Source: Saturnia japonica
Lineage: Eukaryota > Arthropoda > Insecta > Lepidoptera > Saturniidae
Assembly: GCA_033032175.1 (NCBI GenBank)
Contig: CM065325.1
Coordinates: 10,816,930 to 10,880,929, forward strand
Direction: 5' to 3'
DNA: 64,000 bases
The notes under the pieces were generated by a model. That model was not told the DNA's origin and made no database searches. It saw only the letters and a list, made by a program, of their open reading frames with translations. Below, piece by piece: positions 53,717 through 64,000 of the stretch. A program made the translations under genes and the position numbers. How positions within the stretch are numbered: the stretch's first letter is position 1; each line of letters opens with the position of its first letter.

Positions 53717-54849
53717 TATGAATCAACCTTAGTAAAATGTAAATGATAAAATCCAGTCGCATAGATGTATACTTATAAAGGAATATGCAAAAGTTGATAT
53801 ATTGTTACAAGTTATAATAATATATAAGACTTGCCAAGTTAGAAATTCCGTATCAAAGAAATTATAGAAACTGCTATGGATCTTCGTACCCGTTAGATGT
53901 CAGCTCTTTTATCTGCGAAAATGACTCCGTATGTCGCTTCTAACGAACTTAGTCCATTTTTCACATTAATGTTTTTGTTGGGTTATATTATTTCTCAAAG
54001 TTGGTTTTTTGTGGAAACGCTATATCGCCGTTAATTCGTTATCAAAATTAATGATTCAAACATTATATCAAAGCAAATGTTCCGCGATATTGACGAAAAG
54101 TTAAATATTATGCGACAGAGTAATAAAAATTAATAGTATTACAAATATTCACAAACCTTTTTAATTAAGAACGCCATCTGTTGATGCTGATGAAAATATA
54201 TTTAAGGTGACCTCTATTAATGGTCTGTTTAACTAACATGACAGCAGTGACTAACTAAAACAGAGTTACATTGTTTACTTTGTATAATTTGCGAAATATT
54301 CGCACAGGTCAGCTAATATCATATTAATATACTGGTTCTATGGGATCAACTTAACTCATTACTAGCAAAGTGAAGCTTAAATTTAACATACTGTTCAAAC
54401 ACTCATTAAGAGCAATAGAAAAAAATTCTTTCTTCTGTACTCAAAAATAAGTAACAGATGGAACGCCTGTATGAAAATTATCGTACTTAGTACCTATATA
54501 CTTTTTATCAAAAGGGTCGCTGTTCTACATATGATGAAATTGTTGGGAAAACTACAAAATATACCGCTATTAGCCAGTGGAAAGGAAACGCTGCGGTTTG
54601 CTGCTTTCGATACCCCAGTCCAGACTGCGCATTATGACTGCTAATAACTTATTTATGTTATCGGTGGTATAATGATTGTATTTATTTCATATTATAAATT
54701 ATAACGGCTGTTACAAAGTTTTTTTAAAGAAAGCAAAAAAATTTTTTTTTTTCGGGATAATAGGAAAACACGTCATGTTGGCTGGTTGGCTGGCCTTGTT
54801 CAGTATCGTATTTCGGAATCAGCCGATGTATAAATAAATTTTTAACATA
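53717..54849. other. Intronic stretch with old repeat scraps
   Basis: 53985-54090 (GGAAACGCTATATCGCCGTT; ATCAAAATTAATGATTCAAA) resembles 25930-26000. 54770-54840 (GGCTGGCCTTGTTCAGTATC; GGAATCAGCCGATGTATA) resembles 41740-41765. No gene recognised. Confidence 0.4.
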
Positions 54850-56180
54850 CGCTCATAGACATATTTAGAGGAACGCAATAAAAAAAGGGCAAATTAAAGT
54901 GAAACAGATTTATTTGTATAATATAACCTTTTAAAATTCGTTGAATGGAATCAATTAATTGTATTAACATTTTTGAACACAAAAACATTAGATTAAACAA
55001 AAAAAAACATATTAGAGGCAGTAAGCTCAGTATTTTAATTGTAAGGAATTGTAACATAACATAATGAAAATTGAATGTTGATATAGAGACTTTTTTTCAT
55101 AATGGGTGACACAATCAGTATTTAGTATTGCCTCTTCTCGCGGTCAAAACTGATTGCATCCGTCTGGGCATACTTTTTATTAAATTGTCAATGTAACTTT
55201 GTGGCGTTAGGTTCCATTCCTCAACCAATGCAGTTTTAAGGTCTCTTAGGTTAGCTGGTGTTGGATTTCTTTGTTTAATTTGTTTCTCCAGTTTATCCCA
55301 AACATGTTCTATCGGTTTTAAGTCTGGCGAGCGTGCTGGCTACACTAAAACTCGGATTCGGACCTCAGTATGGTACTCAGCTCCTACTGCCGCAGTGTGA
55401 GGACGAGCATTATTGTGCATTAAAGAAAATTATCCACCATGAATGGGACAAAAGGCATCACAATCTGCTCTAAAATGTTTGTTACTTAACTTGCCGCAGT
55501 CAGGGTCCTATTTTCTACTATGTGTAGTTCCGTTCGTACTCCTATAAGCAAATACCACCCCATACCATTACTGACCCTTCACTATAAACTGAAAAGGCAA
55601 GTATACCTCAGTGCCAGCCGCTTTAAGTCTTCTTCTAATCGTTTTGGTTGTAACTGTCACTTGTAGAATTTCCTGCAGCTTTTCTTACCTCGAAAGAAGT
55701 TGAAGTGCGGTTTCTGAGGACACTGATGTTTTTCTTCTGCAACCTTGTCTTTTACGTCTTGTAAAATCTCCAGTCTGCCGGTATCGTTTAACGTTGCGAA
55801 AATCTAAGACTTGGATACTTGTAATGTTTGAGCCACTTCATTGTAAGTGTAATAATTTTCAATTAAAGTTTCAGCTTTAGAAACCTTAGCACCGCTGAGG
55901 ATCCGGCATTATCACTCAGATTTATCAAATGAAATTCCCTTCACTCAATAGTAACAATTGTTTGTCAAAAAAATATAGAAATAATGTAAAATTTGTTAAA
56001 AATACTAAGTATCAAATAAATTAAAAGGCGATAATTAATCTTCTATTTAAAATCTTTTCAAATTACATAATACTGTTAATTTCTTTGATACTTATATATT
56101 ATATGGCTCGTATGAAATAAGAAAAAAATTTTTTGTTAGTCTACCTTTTTATTACGTTCCTCTAAAAATGTCCATGAGTG
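54850..56180 (-). mobile_element. Tc1-like transposon, complete ends, dead
   Basis: A 1331-bp element with inverted repeats of about 35 bp. The left end CGCTCATAGACATATTTAGA at 54850 matches the complement of the right end, which reads CACTCATGGACATTTTTAGA inward from 56180. TA lies outside both (54848-54849 and 56181-56182). The transposase is on the minus strand and broken by many stops. Ends are about 85% alike, so it is an old insertion. Confidence 0.92.
55115..55960 (-). pseudogene. Tc1-like transposase relic
   Basis: Reading the minus strand, the last 68 codons are open from about 55325 to the TGA at 55115-55117. They start with LKPIEHVWDKLEKQIKQRNP, the catalytic-Glu region of Tc1 transposases (DLNPIEHVWD in many members), followed by TALVEEWNLTP and SMPRRMQSVLTARRG, the usual C-terminus. 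Farther upstream, weak traces such as an RRKRQGCRRKTS-like linker near 55740 are seen across stops. The region of the second catalytic Asp is not clearly readable. It is not functional. Confidence 0.85.
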
Positions 56181-56871
56181 TATTACTTATTTTAGTTAGA
56201 ATACTTGTACGCATTGTTGTATGTACAGTACGAGTGGTCAATTATTCAAGTCCCGCTGATTTAGGATTTGTTATATAAATTATAAATTTAAATAAATAAT
56301 AATAATATAATCTATACATAGTATAAAATGAAGTCGCTTGTCGCTGTCTGTCCCCTATGTACGCTTAGATCTTATAAACTACGCAACGTATTCTAATGCG
56401 GTTTTCACTAACATTAAGAGAATTTCTTAGAGAAGGTTTATATGTACAATATATTCCAATTAAGTTTTTTGCATAGTAGAGAAAATTCAATTATTTGTAA
56501 TCAAGTCGTGAAAAAATTATTTTCGGGCGCTGACATGGCTTACGCTGGCTAAACCTTATGGCATATGTTTATTTCCTAAGGTTGACTCACAGTAAGCATT
56601 TTTATCTTCAACATAATAATTAAAAATATTACGCTATTTGTGAAGTTATTTTTTCCAATTCAGTATTAATCGTTATCCTGATAAGTTCGTTAGTCAACTT
56701 GGGCATTTAATGTAGATTAAGATTTTCCTTTACAGTTTTCTATTTAAATGAATACCGTCGACGATATCACGAATTCAAAATTATTCACATCCTAAGAAAT
56801 CCTACTTAAGAAAACCTATAATACCTAGCGAGACGCGAGATAAGCGCACTATTCGTAACTATGAATTTACA
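56181..56871. other. Spacer with a widespread repeat scrap
   Basis: 56325-56475 (AAAATGAAGTCGCTTGTCGC, TGTCTGTCCCCTATGTACGC, TTAGATCTTATAAACTACGC, AGAAGGTTTATATGTACAAT) is a phrase set typical of a repeat common in butterflies and moths. The remainder is AT-rich. Confidence 0.5.
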
Positions 56872-57060
56872 TAACATACTATCACGCTTATATCCCTGAA
56901 GTGTTAGGCAAAGGTGGTGTACACCCACAGTTCGCCGGGCATGTTTTAGGTCCCATGTAATAGGGGGGAGCCTATTGCCATTAATCAGGCACAAACCCAA
57001 ACTCCAAGCTACTACTGAGAATTTTATAGAACACCCCAATAGTACTTTGCTGTTGCAGTC
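56872..57060 (+). repeat. Dispersed repeat family P, copy 2
   Basis: Diverged direct copy of 6790-6965, with GAAGTGTTAGGCAAAGGTGG, GTACACCCACAGTTCGCCGG and AGCCTATTGCCATTAATCAG. A minus-strand 77-codon frame here is incidental. Confidence 0.55.
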
Positions 57061-57687
57061 GCGTTTAGGACCACTAGGCTAATAAGGCAGTTATGATCTT
57101 ATGAACTGTTAATATTAAAGCGATAAACTCTAAATCGGGCTTTTTTAAACGTAATATAAACCACTTTGTACATTGTACCCGTACGAAGCTGGGGCGGGTC
57201 GCTAGTTATGTATAAATTTGTTAAATACAATTTTATAATAATTCCTTCATTGTGCTTATTATTTAATAATACATAATATATAGCGAAAGGAACTTTGTCC
57301 CTATCGGGTGAGGGGCGTCTCACGACACCTTTTTAAAATGAATAATTTTCTTTAGCTCTTTAAAATTTTTCTTGTGAATATCGACTTAAGATCAATTGGT
57401 ATAAAAGCTTCTTGTATATATAATTATAATAATAAATATATAACAGTAACAGCCCGTATATGTCGCACTGCTTGGCAAAGGTTTCTTCCCGATAGAAGGT
57501 ATAGGATTAATATCCACGATAACTCGCAACCTTTTGGCGATTTCAAACGTCGAGAAAATCAACAGTTCTATGTTTTACCCACGGTGATAATACAAAAACA
57601 TTTCTTAAGCATTCCGATTTCCTCTACCGTTATCAATCAATTTAAATGAGTAAACGTAGGCGAATTTCGAAAAAAATCGTTAAGACT
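57061..57687. other. Intronic spacer with repeat scraps
   Basis: TATAGCGAAAGGAACTTTGT at 57281 followed by ATCGGGTGAGGGGCGTC is shared, diverged, with 59892-59935 (TATAGCGAAAGGAACTTATT; ACCGGGTGTCGCAACGAAG). A 91-codon plus frame (57374-57649) has no motif. Confidence 0.4.
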
Positions 57688-57755
57688 TGCTGAGGCTCGA
57701 ACCTGCGGATATCGAGTCGATATTCCGCCTGGCTATACCGCTCGCCCGTCGCGCC
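57688..57755 (-). repeat. tRNA-like sequence (SINE head or tRNA pseudogene)
   Basis: On the minus strand the segment reads GGCGCGACGGGCGAGCGGTA then TAGCCAGGCGG, resembling an A box, and later GCAGGTTCGAGCCTC, a good B box (GGTTCGANNC). The spacing is that of a tRNA gene, about 68 bases, but I cannot fold a full acceptor stem because the two ends do not pair over seven bases. It is likely a tRNA-derived relic, not a working tRNA. Confidence 0.5.
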
Positions 57756-59830
57756 ATAAGGTACAGATAGACATGATAGTGAGTAGCATGAAAGTATGCT
57801 ATTATTGAGCAATTGCTAAGTGCTAAGGATCTAGTGGCATGTGTGTCGAAACCATTGCTAATATCGAGCATGCTTTTATGAACATGCTCACAAATCGATC
57901 GATGTTCGATTTTTGAATGTGCTACCTAAGACGGTATTAGAAGGATAGTTTTCATAAGCATGTGTAAATGCGTTTGCTAAAATTAGCATGCTAATATCGA
58001 TCAGTTGTTCGCAGCAGGTGTACGTATGCGGTGAGTCAATATGTCTCGCTGGGTGAGATAAGAAAACATTAAAATTTATAACTCTGTATCGGAATTACGA
58101 ATGCCTTTCCAATAACTAACCCAAATCATTCCCTTTTTCTTTCTTTACGACATAAGCTTTTGAACGCATTGTACTGCAAGCAAAATGATGATTTTATTTA
58201 GTTATATGCAAATGGTCACTTGGTTTCATATTTTTAACTGCACCACAGGTAGAGGTAGAGCTTGCTGGAAAATGATATGTGTAACTGGAGTGTTTGCTTT
58301 AATCATGCTTAAAACGAGTGTGCTTATACCAAGCAAATATATACCTACAGTTGAAAATCATTCTCGTCTTAAACCATGCTTTTTAATATGAGGTTTATCT
58401 GTACATGTAATGCACACATAAAATATTTTTGTTCAAATGAGGTATCGTTAATTTTAATAGTTAATTATTTATTTAGTACAAGAAATATCCTGTATAGTAG
58501 GCAATGATAAGTTCCTTATCATCGTAATTCATGAAACTATACAAATATAATGTTTGATTAATAATTAATTAATTTGTTCCTCGGCAACCGATCCGTTTTC
58601 TGATAGCGTGATCTTAGTGAACTAGTCCACGTTGAAATTATGTAATTTGATGTAGGTACTCGAGGAATACGATAACCTAAATAACATTGTAAACAACCAA
58701 ATAATTTACCAATATACAGATTTGCGAGTTTTGATAAGTGCAACACCCTTGAGAGCCGTGTTATCTCAATAGGTTAGGTTACCACTACGCTAGGTGTTTA
58801 CTTTATAATTACGTATTTAAATAGGTAATATGATATTTATTAAGTTGTTGTTGTTTTGTAACGAAGTTAAATTTATAATGTGATTATATTTTTATGATAA
58901 TAATTAGTAACAAATAATAACTTTAGAGAAAATTTAAAAAAAGTATTCGTTTGTTTAAAACATTTCGAATCAGCGAGACTGGAACCATCGACTACTCGTA
59001 CCTACCTACTGCACATATAACAAACAGTACGTAGAAATCTGGTCATAATAAGAATATAATTAAGCGGGAAACGTTTCTTGTTTATATAAACACGCTAATC
59101 TCTGGAACTACCAGTCGGATTTGAAAAATTCTTTTTGTATATTATAGCCATATTCATGAGGAACATAACATTAGACTACACTTCTCAGCTAGCCTTAAAT
59201 ATTGATTTTTGTTAAGTAAGTCGGAAGTCAAAGTGCTCATGAACTGCTTTATCCGCGAGCGCTGGCGTAATGGTTAATGATACGTAAACATAACATAAAT
59301 ATTGGACCTTAGTATATCTAAAATAAAGTTTGCGATAGCATAATTATGCCTATCTCTTATACATAACCCACTATAGGCTATTTCGTGACAAACATTTGTT
59401 GACGATTAAAAAGTGATTGATGAGCATTATTTTTAGGTATAGCATATTAATCCTCACGAACAAAAGTTACTTCATCATAAAGATAATTTTATGAAGTTAA
59501 ACTTTTTCCTTTATAGTATGTTATTTGAACACATAATTTTTGAGATAATGGAAAATTAAAGTAATTTAACACTCGGCTCGGGTCTATGACTAGGTATAGT
59601 ACTGTAGTATTAGTGGCGTGAATGAGTCATTGGACAACCGAAGAGAACCCAGCAAAAATGATTTCTGTTTTTTATAGTCTATCTGTTGAGGAAGAGTATA
59701 AGGTTATTCAACTTCACGCTAAGACTCTAAGGAGAGGAGTAGCATGAAAGTCAAGCAATCAGGAAAGCTTAAGGCAAATATGGGAATTGAGAACAATTAT
59801 TATTATAAAAGGCTACGCGGGTACGTTCGC
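57756..59830. other. Long intronic stretch, little recognised
   Basis: Near 57850-58005 GCATGCT/AGCATGC words recur (TCGAGCATGCTTTTATGAAC, ATTAGCATGCTAATATCGAT), giving small palindromes. 59100-59190 and 59680-59750 contain the TTTGAAAAATTCTTTTTGTA and GTTGAGGAAGAGTATAAGGT phrases of a common repeat. Open stretches at 58185-58391 and 58558-58746 are not recognised. Confidence 0.35.
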
Positions 59831-59945
59831 GGCGCGATTTTTATAAGATAAAATTAACACGGGGGAAACCGTGGGGTAAAGCTAGTAATAAATATAGCGA
59901 AAGGAACTTATTCGTTACTACCGGGTGTCGCAACGAAGTCTATTG
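59831..59945 (+). mobile_element. Helitron-like 3' end scrap
   Basis: ATAAGATAAAATTAACACGG then GGGAAACCGTGGGGTAAAGC and TAG at 59838-59880, matching the ends near 38757 and, inverted, 18350. It is followed by the TATAGCGAAAGGAACTT repeat. Confidence 0.55.
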
Positions 59946-60589
59946 AGTTTTTATTTTTACAGTTATTAATTCAATTTCAGTTACTAAGCGTATGGATATT
60001 GTAACAACTTTGCAAATACATTTTGAGGTGCTAACCATGCCAGTACATCTGAACAAGTCCAATAAGTCTGACCACACTACAACCATAAACTGTATACAAA
60101 GCTTATTGTAAACACATCTGTGCTACTGGAGGGAATTATTATTTGTTGTTTATTATTTTTTTAATAATAAAAACAAATGCTCAAAAAGAAATATAAATAA
60201 CTCCAGGCCTTCACTATGCACTATTATCTTCGTAAATAATCATTGTTGAGTGAATATTCATCCAATATTCAATGGGTTTTAAAATTATCTTTGTGTCTTT
60301 GTTACCATATGGTTTTACTTTGTATCCGGGTGGATATCGGGCAAGGTTACTTGTATAGGGTGTTGGTGTTGTATGTTGTCTTACTTCGTTATTAAATTCC
60401 AATTGTATTCATAAGATCGAGGTGCGATATCAAACAATTTATTTTTCTGGTGGAACATATGGTAGATACAGGGAATCAGATGAGTAAACACGGTGGAGTT
60501 GCATACTGGTCGGACCATTGGGTTATATATATTTATTTTATATAGAATGCATATAATATATATATATATATATAATAGATTTTTTTTTT
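59946..60589. other. Spacer with an unexplained 62-codon minus-strand frame
   Basis: The minus-strand frame 60214-60402 encodes a peptide of balanced composition (RYPPGYKVKPYGNKDTKIIL) unlike the low-complexity products of neighbouring frames. I do not recognise it; it may be a fragment of a retro-copied gene. A (TA)n run lies at about 60551-60577. Confidence 0.3.
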
Positions 60590-61108
60590 TCTATACAATT
60601 AATAAAATTGAATTGTCTGTTTGTAATGTCAAAACAACAGTTTTTTACTAAATGCATATGAAAGTATATACGATACATATAACAAAACAACAATTTAAAA
60701 AAAAATTCTGTGTCTGTCTGATTGTTCCGGGTAATCTCAGAAACAGTTCGACCGATTTTGACGGGACTTTCACTGGTAGATAGCTGATTTTATAGGGGGT
60801 AACTAAGGCTACTTTTATTTTAGAAAAAGATTTAGGGTTCCGCACAAATAATAAAAAAATTGGTCATGGTGAATCAAGTCGGGCGTTTAAATGGCGTACG
60901 CTGAGTAAACCATAAGAGATATAGCAAATTAATGTAAACATAATTGTAGGCATTAAAAAGACCTACAAAAAAGTTAGTGAGAGTATATGTCTATCTTCTA
61001 AGGAACACGCACAATAAGCATCTTTGTCTTTAAAATAGCCGGGAGCGGAGAGCAAGATTCGCGGGGGCATTCTGTAGTCCACGTGAGCGAAGCCACAGGC
61101 ATAGCTGG
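60590..61108 (+). mobile_element. Helitron-like non-autonomous element, copy H1-2
   Basis: 519 bp, from TCTATACAATTAATAAAATT to GCCACAGGCATAGCTGG|T. Colinear with the copies at 33397 and 62752. Landmarks are GTTCCGGGTAATCTCAGAAA, GACGGGACTTTCACTGGTAG and TAGCCGGGAGCGGAGAGCAA. The CTGG end replaces CTAG by one change. Confidence 0.8.
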
Positions 61109-62751
61109 TTTAGTAATAAAGCGGTATGTCATCTGTACACGACCACAACGTACTTATATGGTAATAAACGATCACAAACGCTCTCTTTTGTTTTGTCGCG
61201 TTTCGGTATAATGCAGAATATATCCAGCTGCATGACAGCGATAACCGATGATGGATTGTCGATCTCCCGATGTCTGTCCTTGTTTTAAACCACCGGAATA
61301 GAAAGAGGAGTGTTATAAGTATAACGTGTGTATCTGTGTGTCTGTCTGTGGCACGTAGCTCACAAACGGCTGAACCGATTTTAATACCTAGTTTTTTGTT
61401 TGAAAGATGACTCGATCTAGAGTGTTCTTAGTTATGATTTAAGGAAATTTGATCAGCCGTTTGAAGATTATCAGCTCTTTTCCATTTGAAAATAGATGTG
61501 AGCATCTCAATTAATAGGTTAATTGTGTCAGGGGCTTATAATATTTTCAGTTTACCTTGTTAGATTGATTGTATTTTGCTTAGGTATCATCAGTGTGTCG
61601 TCAATTTAGCGCACTATGGTAAATAAAAATGGAGTTTAGTATTCACTGAATAGTTTACTTGAAATAGAACCCTTAAAGTTCGTTATTTTTTAACATTAAT
61701 AATTATCAAATATAAATTATTTTGAAATTATGCTGTAACTGTCCAATCCGAGCTAAATATATCATAACGGACAATAAGGCTTAATGTTATGCAAGTTGTT
61801 AAATAAAATTTAAAAACAAAACTAACGGTTATGATAAACCCAGAAAATAATCTTTTACTAGAAGCAAGTAACTTTCCTTAACCTTTCGTTGTAATTTCTT
61901 AAAAAAAAAAAAAAAAAACTTTGCTACTTTCGCCTGGAACTGATTAACAGTTGTTAAGTCTTTCTGCTCCAAAGAACAAAGTACTGTAATAATACAAACA
62001 AAAAAGTACAAGCAAGTACCAATTTTTTTTTTAAATAGGTTAATTATTTATAACAGACTTTTTTAGCAGAGTAACGCCTTCGTCAATCAAATTTAGTTCT
62101 ATATAATAAGCGCTTACCACTAAAAATAATAATTATTTAATAATCTAATGGCCATTGGATAAAATGTAATGAATATGCTCAGAGTACCTATCTGTTTTAA
62201 GTTTAACAATCTACTTCGTGTCAGAGCCTGCGTCAACTATTTTACAATGCAAGAGTAGACATTGCCTTTTGATGGAATTGGACAAACTCAATTTCCTTCC
62301 AAATAGGTTACTAGCGACATTGGGTCACCGGGCGGTAATTGTGGTGGGACTCGCCATGGAAATCCCATTGCACACGATACAACAAACGTTAGAATAATGG
62401 ACCTTAAAATTGGAGAAATTGAGCACAATTTTGCTAAAATTCTTTGACCAAGGACATGGCATTTTCGCATAATTTTCTCATGTTGATTGACGATTCAAAC
62501 GACCCCTATTTGCTATCGTGAATTAGTATCGCTTTAAATGTTATTTTGAAGTTTAAATAAGTGCGTTATTACTTTCGTAATGGTTACTTTCGTTTCTATT
62601 TAGGTTAGTTAGTAAAATATTGAACGTGTTAGAGCTTTAAAATTGTCTTCCAGGGAGGGACCTTTTTCTTCTCTAGTTTTAGCGTTTCTCTTTTTGAGTA
62701 GGTACATTGTCATTTGACATCAATATATATTGTGGCTAAAATATGCCGTAA
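61109..62751. other. Intronic stretch between the two tandem Helitron-like copies
   Basis: 61140-61310 contains inverted family R-like words (CTCTCTTTTGTTTTGTCGCG, GATGGATTGTCGATCTCCCG). 61330-61480 has TCACAAACGGCTGAACCGAT, a common repeat phrase. A poly-A run of 16 or more lies at 61902-61918. A GC-richer patch at 62300-62420 (GGGTCACCGGGCGGTAATTG; ATTGCACACGATACAACAAA) is unexplained, with a 60-codon minus frame. Confidence 0.4.
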
Positions 62752-63267
62752 TCTATACAATTAATAAAATTGAAGTGTCTGTTTGTAATGTCAAAATAAC
62801 CGTTTTTACTAAATGCATATGAAAGTATATACGATACATATAATCAAAATGCCCATTTTTAAAATTTGTGTCTGTCTGTTTGTTCCGGGTAATCTCCGAA
62901 ACGGTTGGACCTATTTTGACGGAACTTTCACTGATAGATAGCTGACGATATAAGGAAGTAACTTAGGCTACTTTTATTTTAGAAAATGAATGAGGGTTCC
63001 GCATAAACTAAAAAAAATGATCATAGTGAATCAATTCGGGCTCTTAAATGGCTTATGCTGAGTAAACCATAAGAGATATAGCAAATTAATGTACTACATA
63101 ATTATAGGCATAAAAAAGATTTACAAAAAAGTCCGGGAGAGTAAACATCTATCTTCTAAGGAACATCCACAATAAGCATTTTTGTCTTTAAAATAGCCGG
63201 GAGCGGGGGAGCAAGATTCGCGCGGGCATTCTGTAATCCACGTGAGCGAAACCACGGGCACAGCTAG
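62752..63267 (+). mobile_element. Helitron-like non-autonomous element, copy H1-3 (best preserved)
   Basis: 516 bp. It starts with TC (TCTATACAATTAATAAAATT) directly after A (62751) and ends CACGGGCACAGCTAG followed by T (63268), which is the A/T insertion pattern and TC...CTAG ends of Helitrons. A GC-rich inverted pair near the end (CCACGTGAGCGAA...) may form the terminal hairpin. Colinear with 60590-61108 in the same orientation. No open frame. Confidence 0.85.
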
Positions 63268-64000
63268 TTTAAAATATAATACGAAATAATTTTGGTCATC
63301 TCAAAGTAGATACCTATTTGAGATCATAATTATGTTCATGGCGATAAATTAAACCGAAGATTATGAAGATTTTATGTTTTTAAACGACGAATATTTTACG
63401 TCCTGGCATTGTTAGATTTTCGGAATAAATATGTATTTCGGACTGACCCGCTCAACGATTAAGGAAAATATTTCGAAGAAGCGAACCCATGTCTCATAAT
63501 CATACTTAGAACTGTTAAAAGGTCAGTTTCGATATAAAATTATATAATGAATGATTATGGTGACGTTTTATTTTCTACGATGTTAGTTACACAGTCATTA
63601 AATAAAATGAAAGGTTCTATAAGTAACATTCTTACTTTTCAGAGGAGTTCTTGATTTGGTTAGTTACTAATATAACTAAAAAAATTTACTTGTTTCAATT
63701 TTCCTGGCTTATAATTAATAACAATAATATAATTGCTTTCAATTAAGCCCACATATAAAGCCTAAAGCATGAGTCAGACCACTGAAATTTCAATCCAGTG
63801 TGATCTACCGTAGTGAGTATTTTATTAGACAGTGATCCAGTTAAGTATTATAACGCATCTATATCGAATTCAAATAAGAAAATCTACTGCCTATTTTTTC
63901 ACGTGACTTCACTAATCCATTATTGTTTTCACGTATAAATAAAAATCCCTAAAAACTTAAGAACGTCAGACAGATGTTGAATTTTTAAATTTAGAAAATG
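63268..64000. other. AT-rich intronic stretch to the window edge
   Basis: No gene, repeat partner or dsx exon recognised up to the end of the window. Confidence 0.4.

Larger units (their letters stand above)
2985..64000 (+). other. dsx: Presumed dsx intron 1 (5' part)
   Basis: The donor at 2985 (GTGAGT) opens an intron. I looked for the next conserved exon, which in moths and butterflies begins the OD2 dimerisation domain, and did not find it on the plus strand. Therefore at least 61 kb of intron 1 lies here, unless an unrecognised exon is present. Lepidopteran dsx is known for very long introns. Nearly all recognisable content is mobile DNA; only the 898-codon ORF at 20421 could be a functional nested gene. 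Confidence 0.7.

Noticed and set aside
57688..57755. Functional tRNA gene on the minus strand
   Set aside because: A good B box is present, but the two ends do not form a seven-base acceptor stem, so only a tRNA-like relic is called.
2985..64000. Second dsx exon (start of the OD2 dimerisation domain) or sex-specific exons
   Set aside because: No plus-strand segment with the conserved OD2 residues between splice sites was found by reading; it must lie outside or be missed.

Overview
The window comes from a butterfly or moth (Lepidoptera). The anchor is the first coding exon of doublesex (dsx), recognised from its DM zinc-binding domain and lepidopteran-type N-terminus. AT-rich DNA with many repeat types common in lepidopteran genomes supports this: mariner, Tc1-like, Helitron-like with CTAG-type 3' ends, and tRNA-derived SINE-like repeats. 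The species cannot be fixed from this sequence alone.

Layout. Positions 1-2222 are upstream flank carrying a dispersed repeat and a dead mariner. The dsx 5' UTR and first coding exon (CDS 2480-2984, plus strand) sit in a short CpG-rich patch and end at a GTGAGT splice donor in phase 1. I found no second dsx exon, so 2985-64000 is most simply read as the start of a very long dsx intron 1. That intron is filled with transposable elements at several stages of decay. They include three mariner-type copies (810-1921 minus; 29561-31012 plus, itself split by a retro-insertion; 52443-53716 plus), an intact DD41D mariner-like element (37185-38487, minus strand) and a Tc1-like element (54850-56180). 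Others are a hAT-like non-autonomous element with an 8-bp duplication (32447-32915), a LINE reverse-transcriptase relic (15660-17025), a Helitron helicase scrap (49205-49545), three related Helitron-like copies (33397-33935, 60590-61108, 62752-63267), a MITE pair, and several multi-copy repeat families.

The most notable resident is an intact 898-codon ORF at 20421-23117 on the same strand as dsx. It has a basic N-terminus, a coiled coil, a DDE-like core and a C-terminal PHD/RING-like cysteine cluster. A single TAA separates it from a further in-frame 109-codon, cysteine-rich ORF. I read it as an undomesticated or recently domesticated DNA-transposase-family gene; I cannot place its superfamily securely and saw no terminal inverted repeats.

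Three strong inverted repeats stand out: a perfect 49-bp hairpin (12718-12827), a near-perfect 80-bp-arm foldback (48641-48894) and a diverged arm pair of about 345 bp (7442-8416). If the dsx primary transcript crosses them, each could form double-stranded RNA. Several GC-richer, apparently single-copy segments inside the intron are possible regulatory elements, but this is only inferred from composition.
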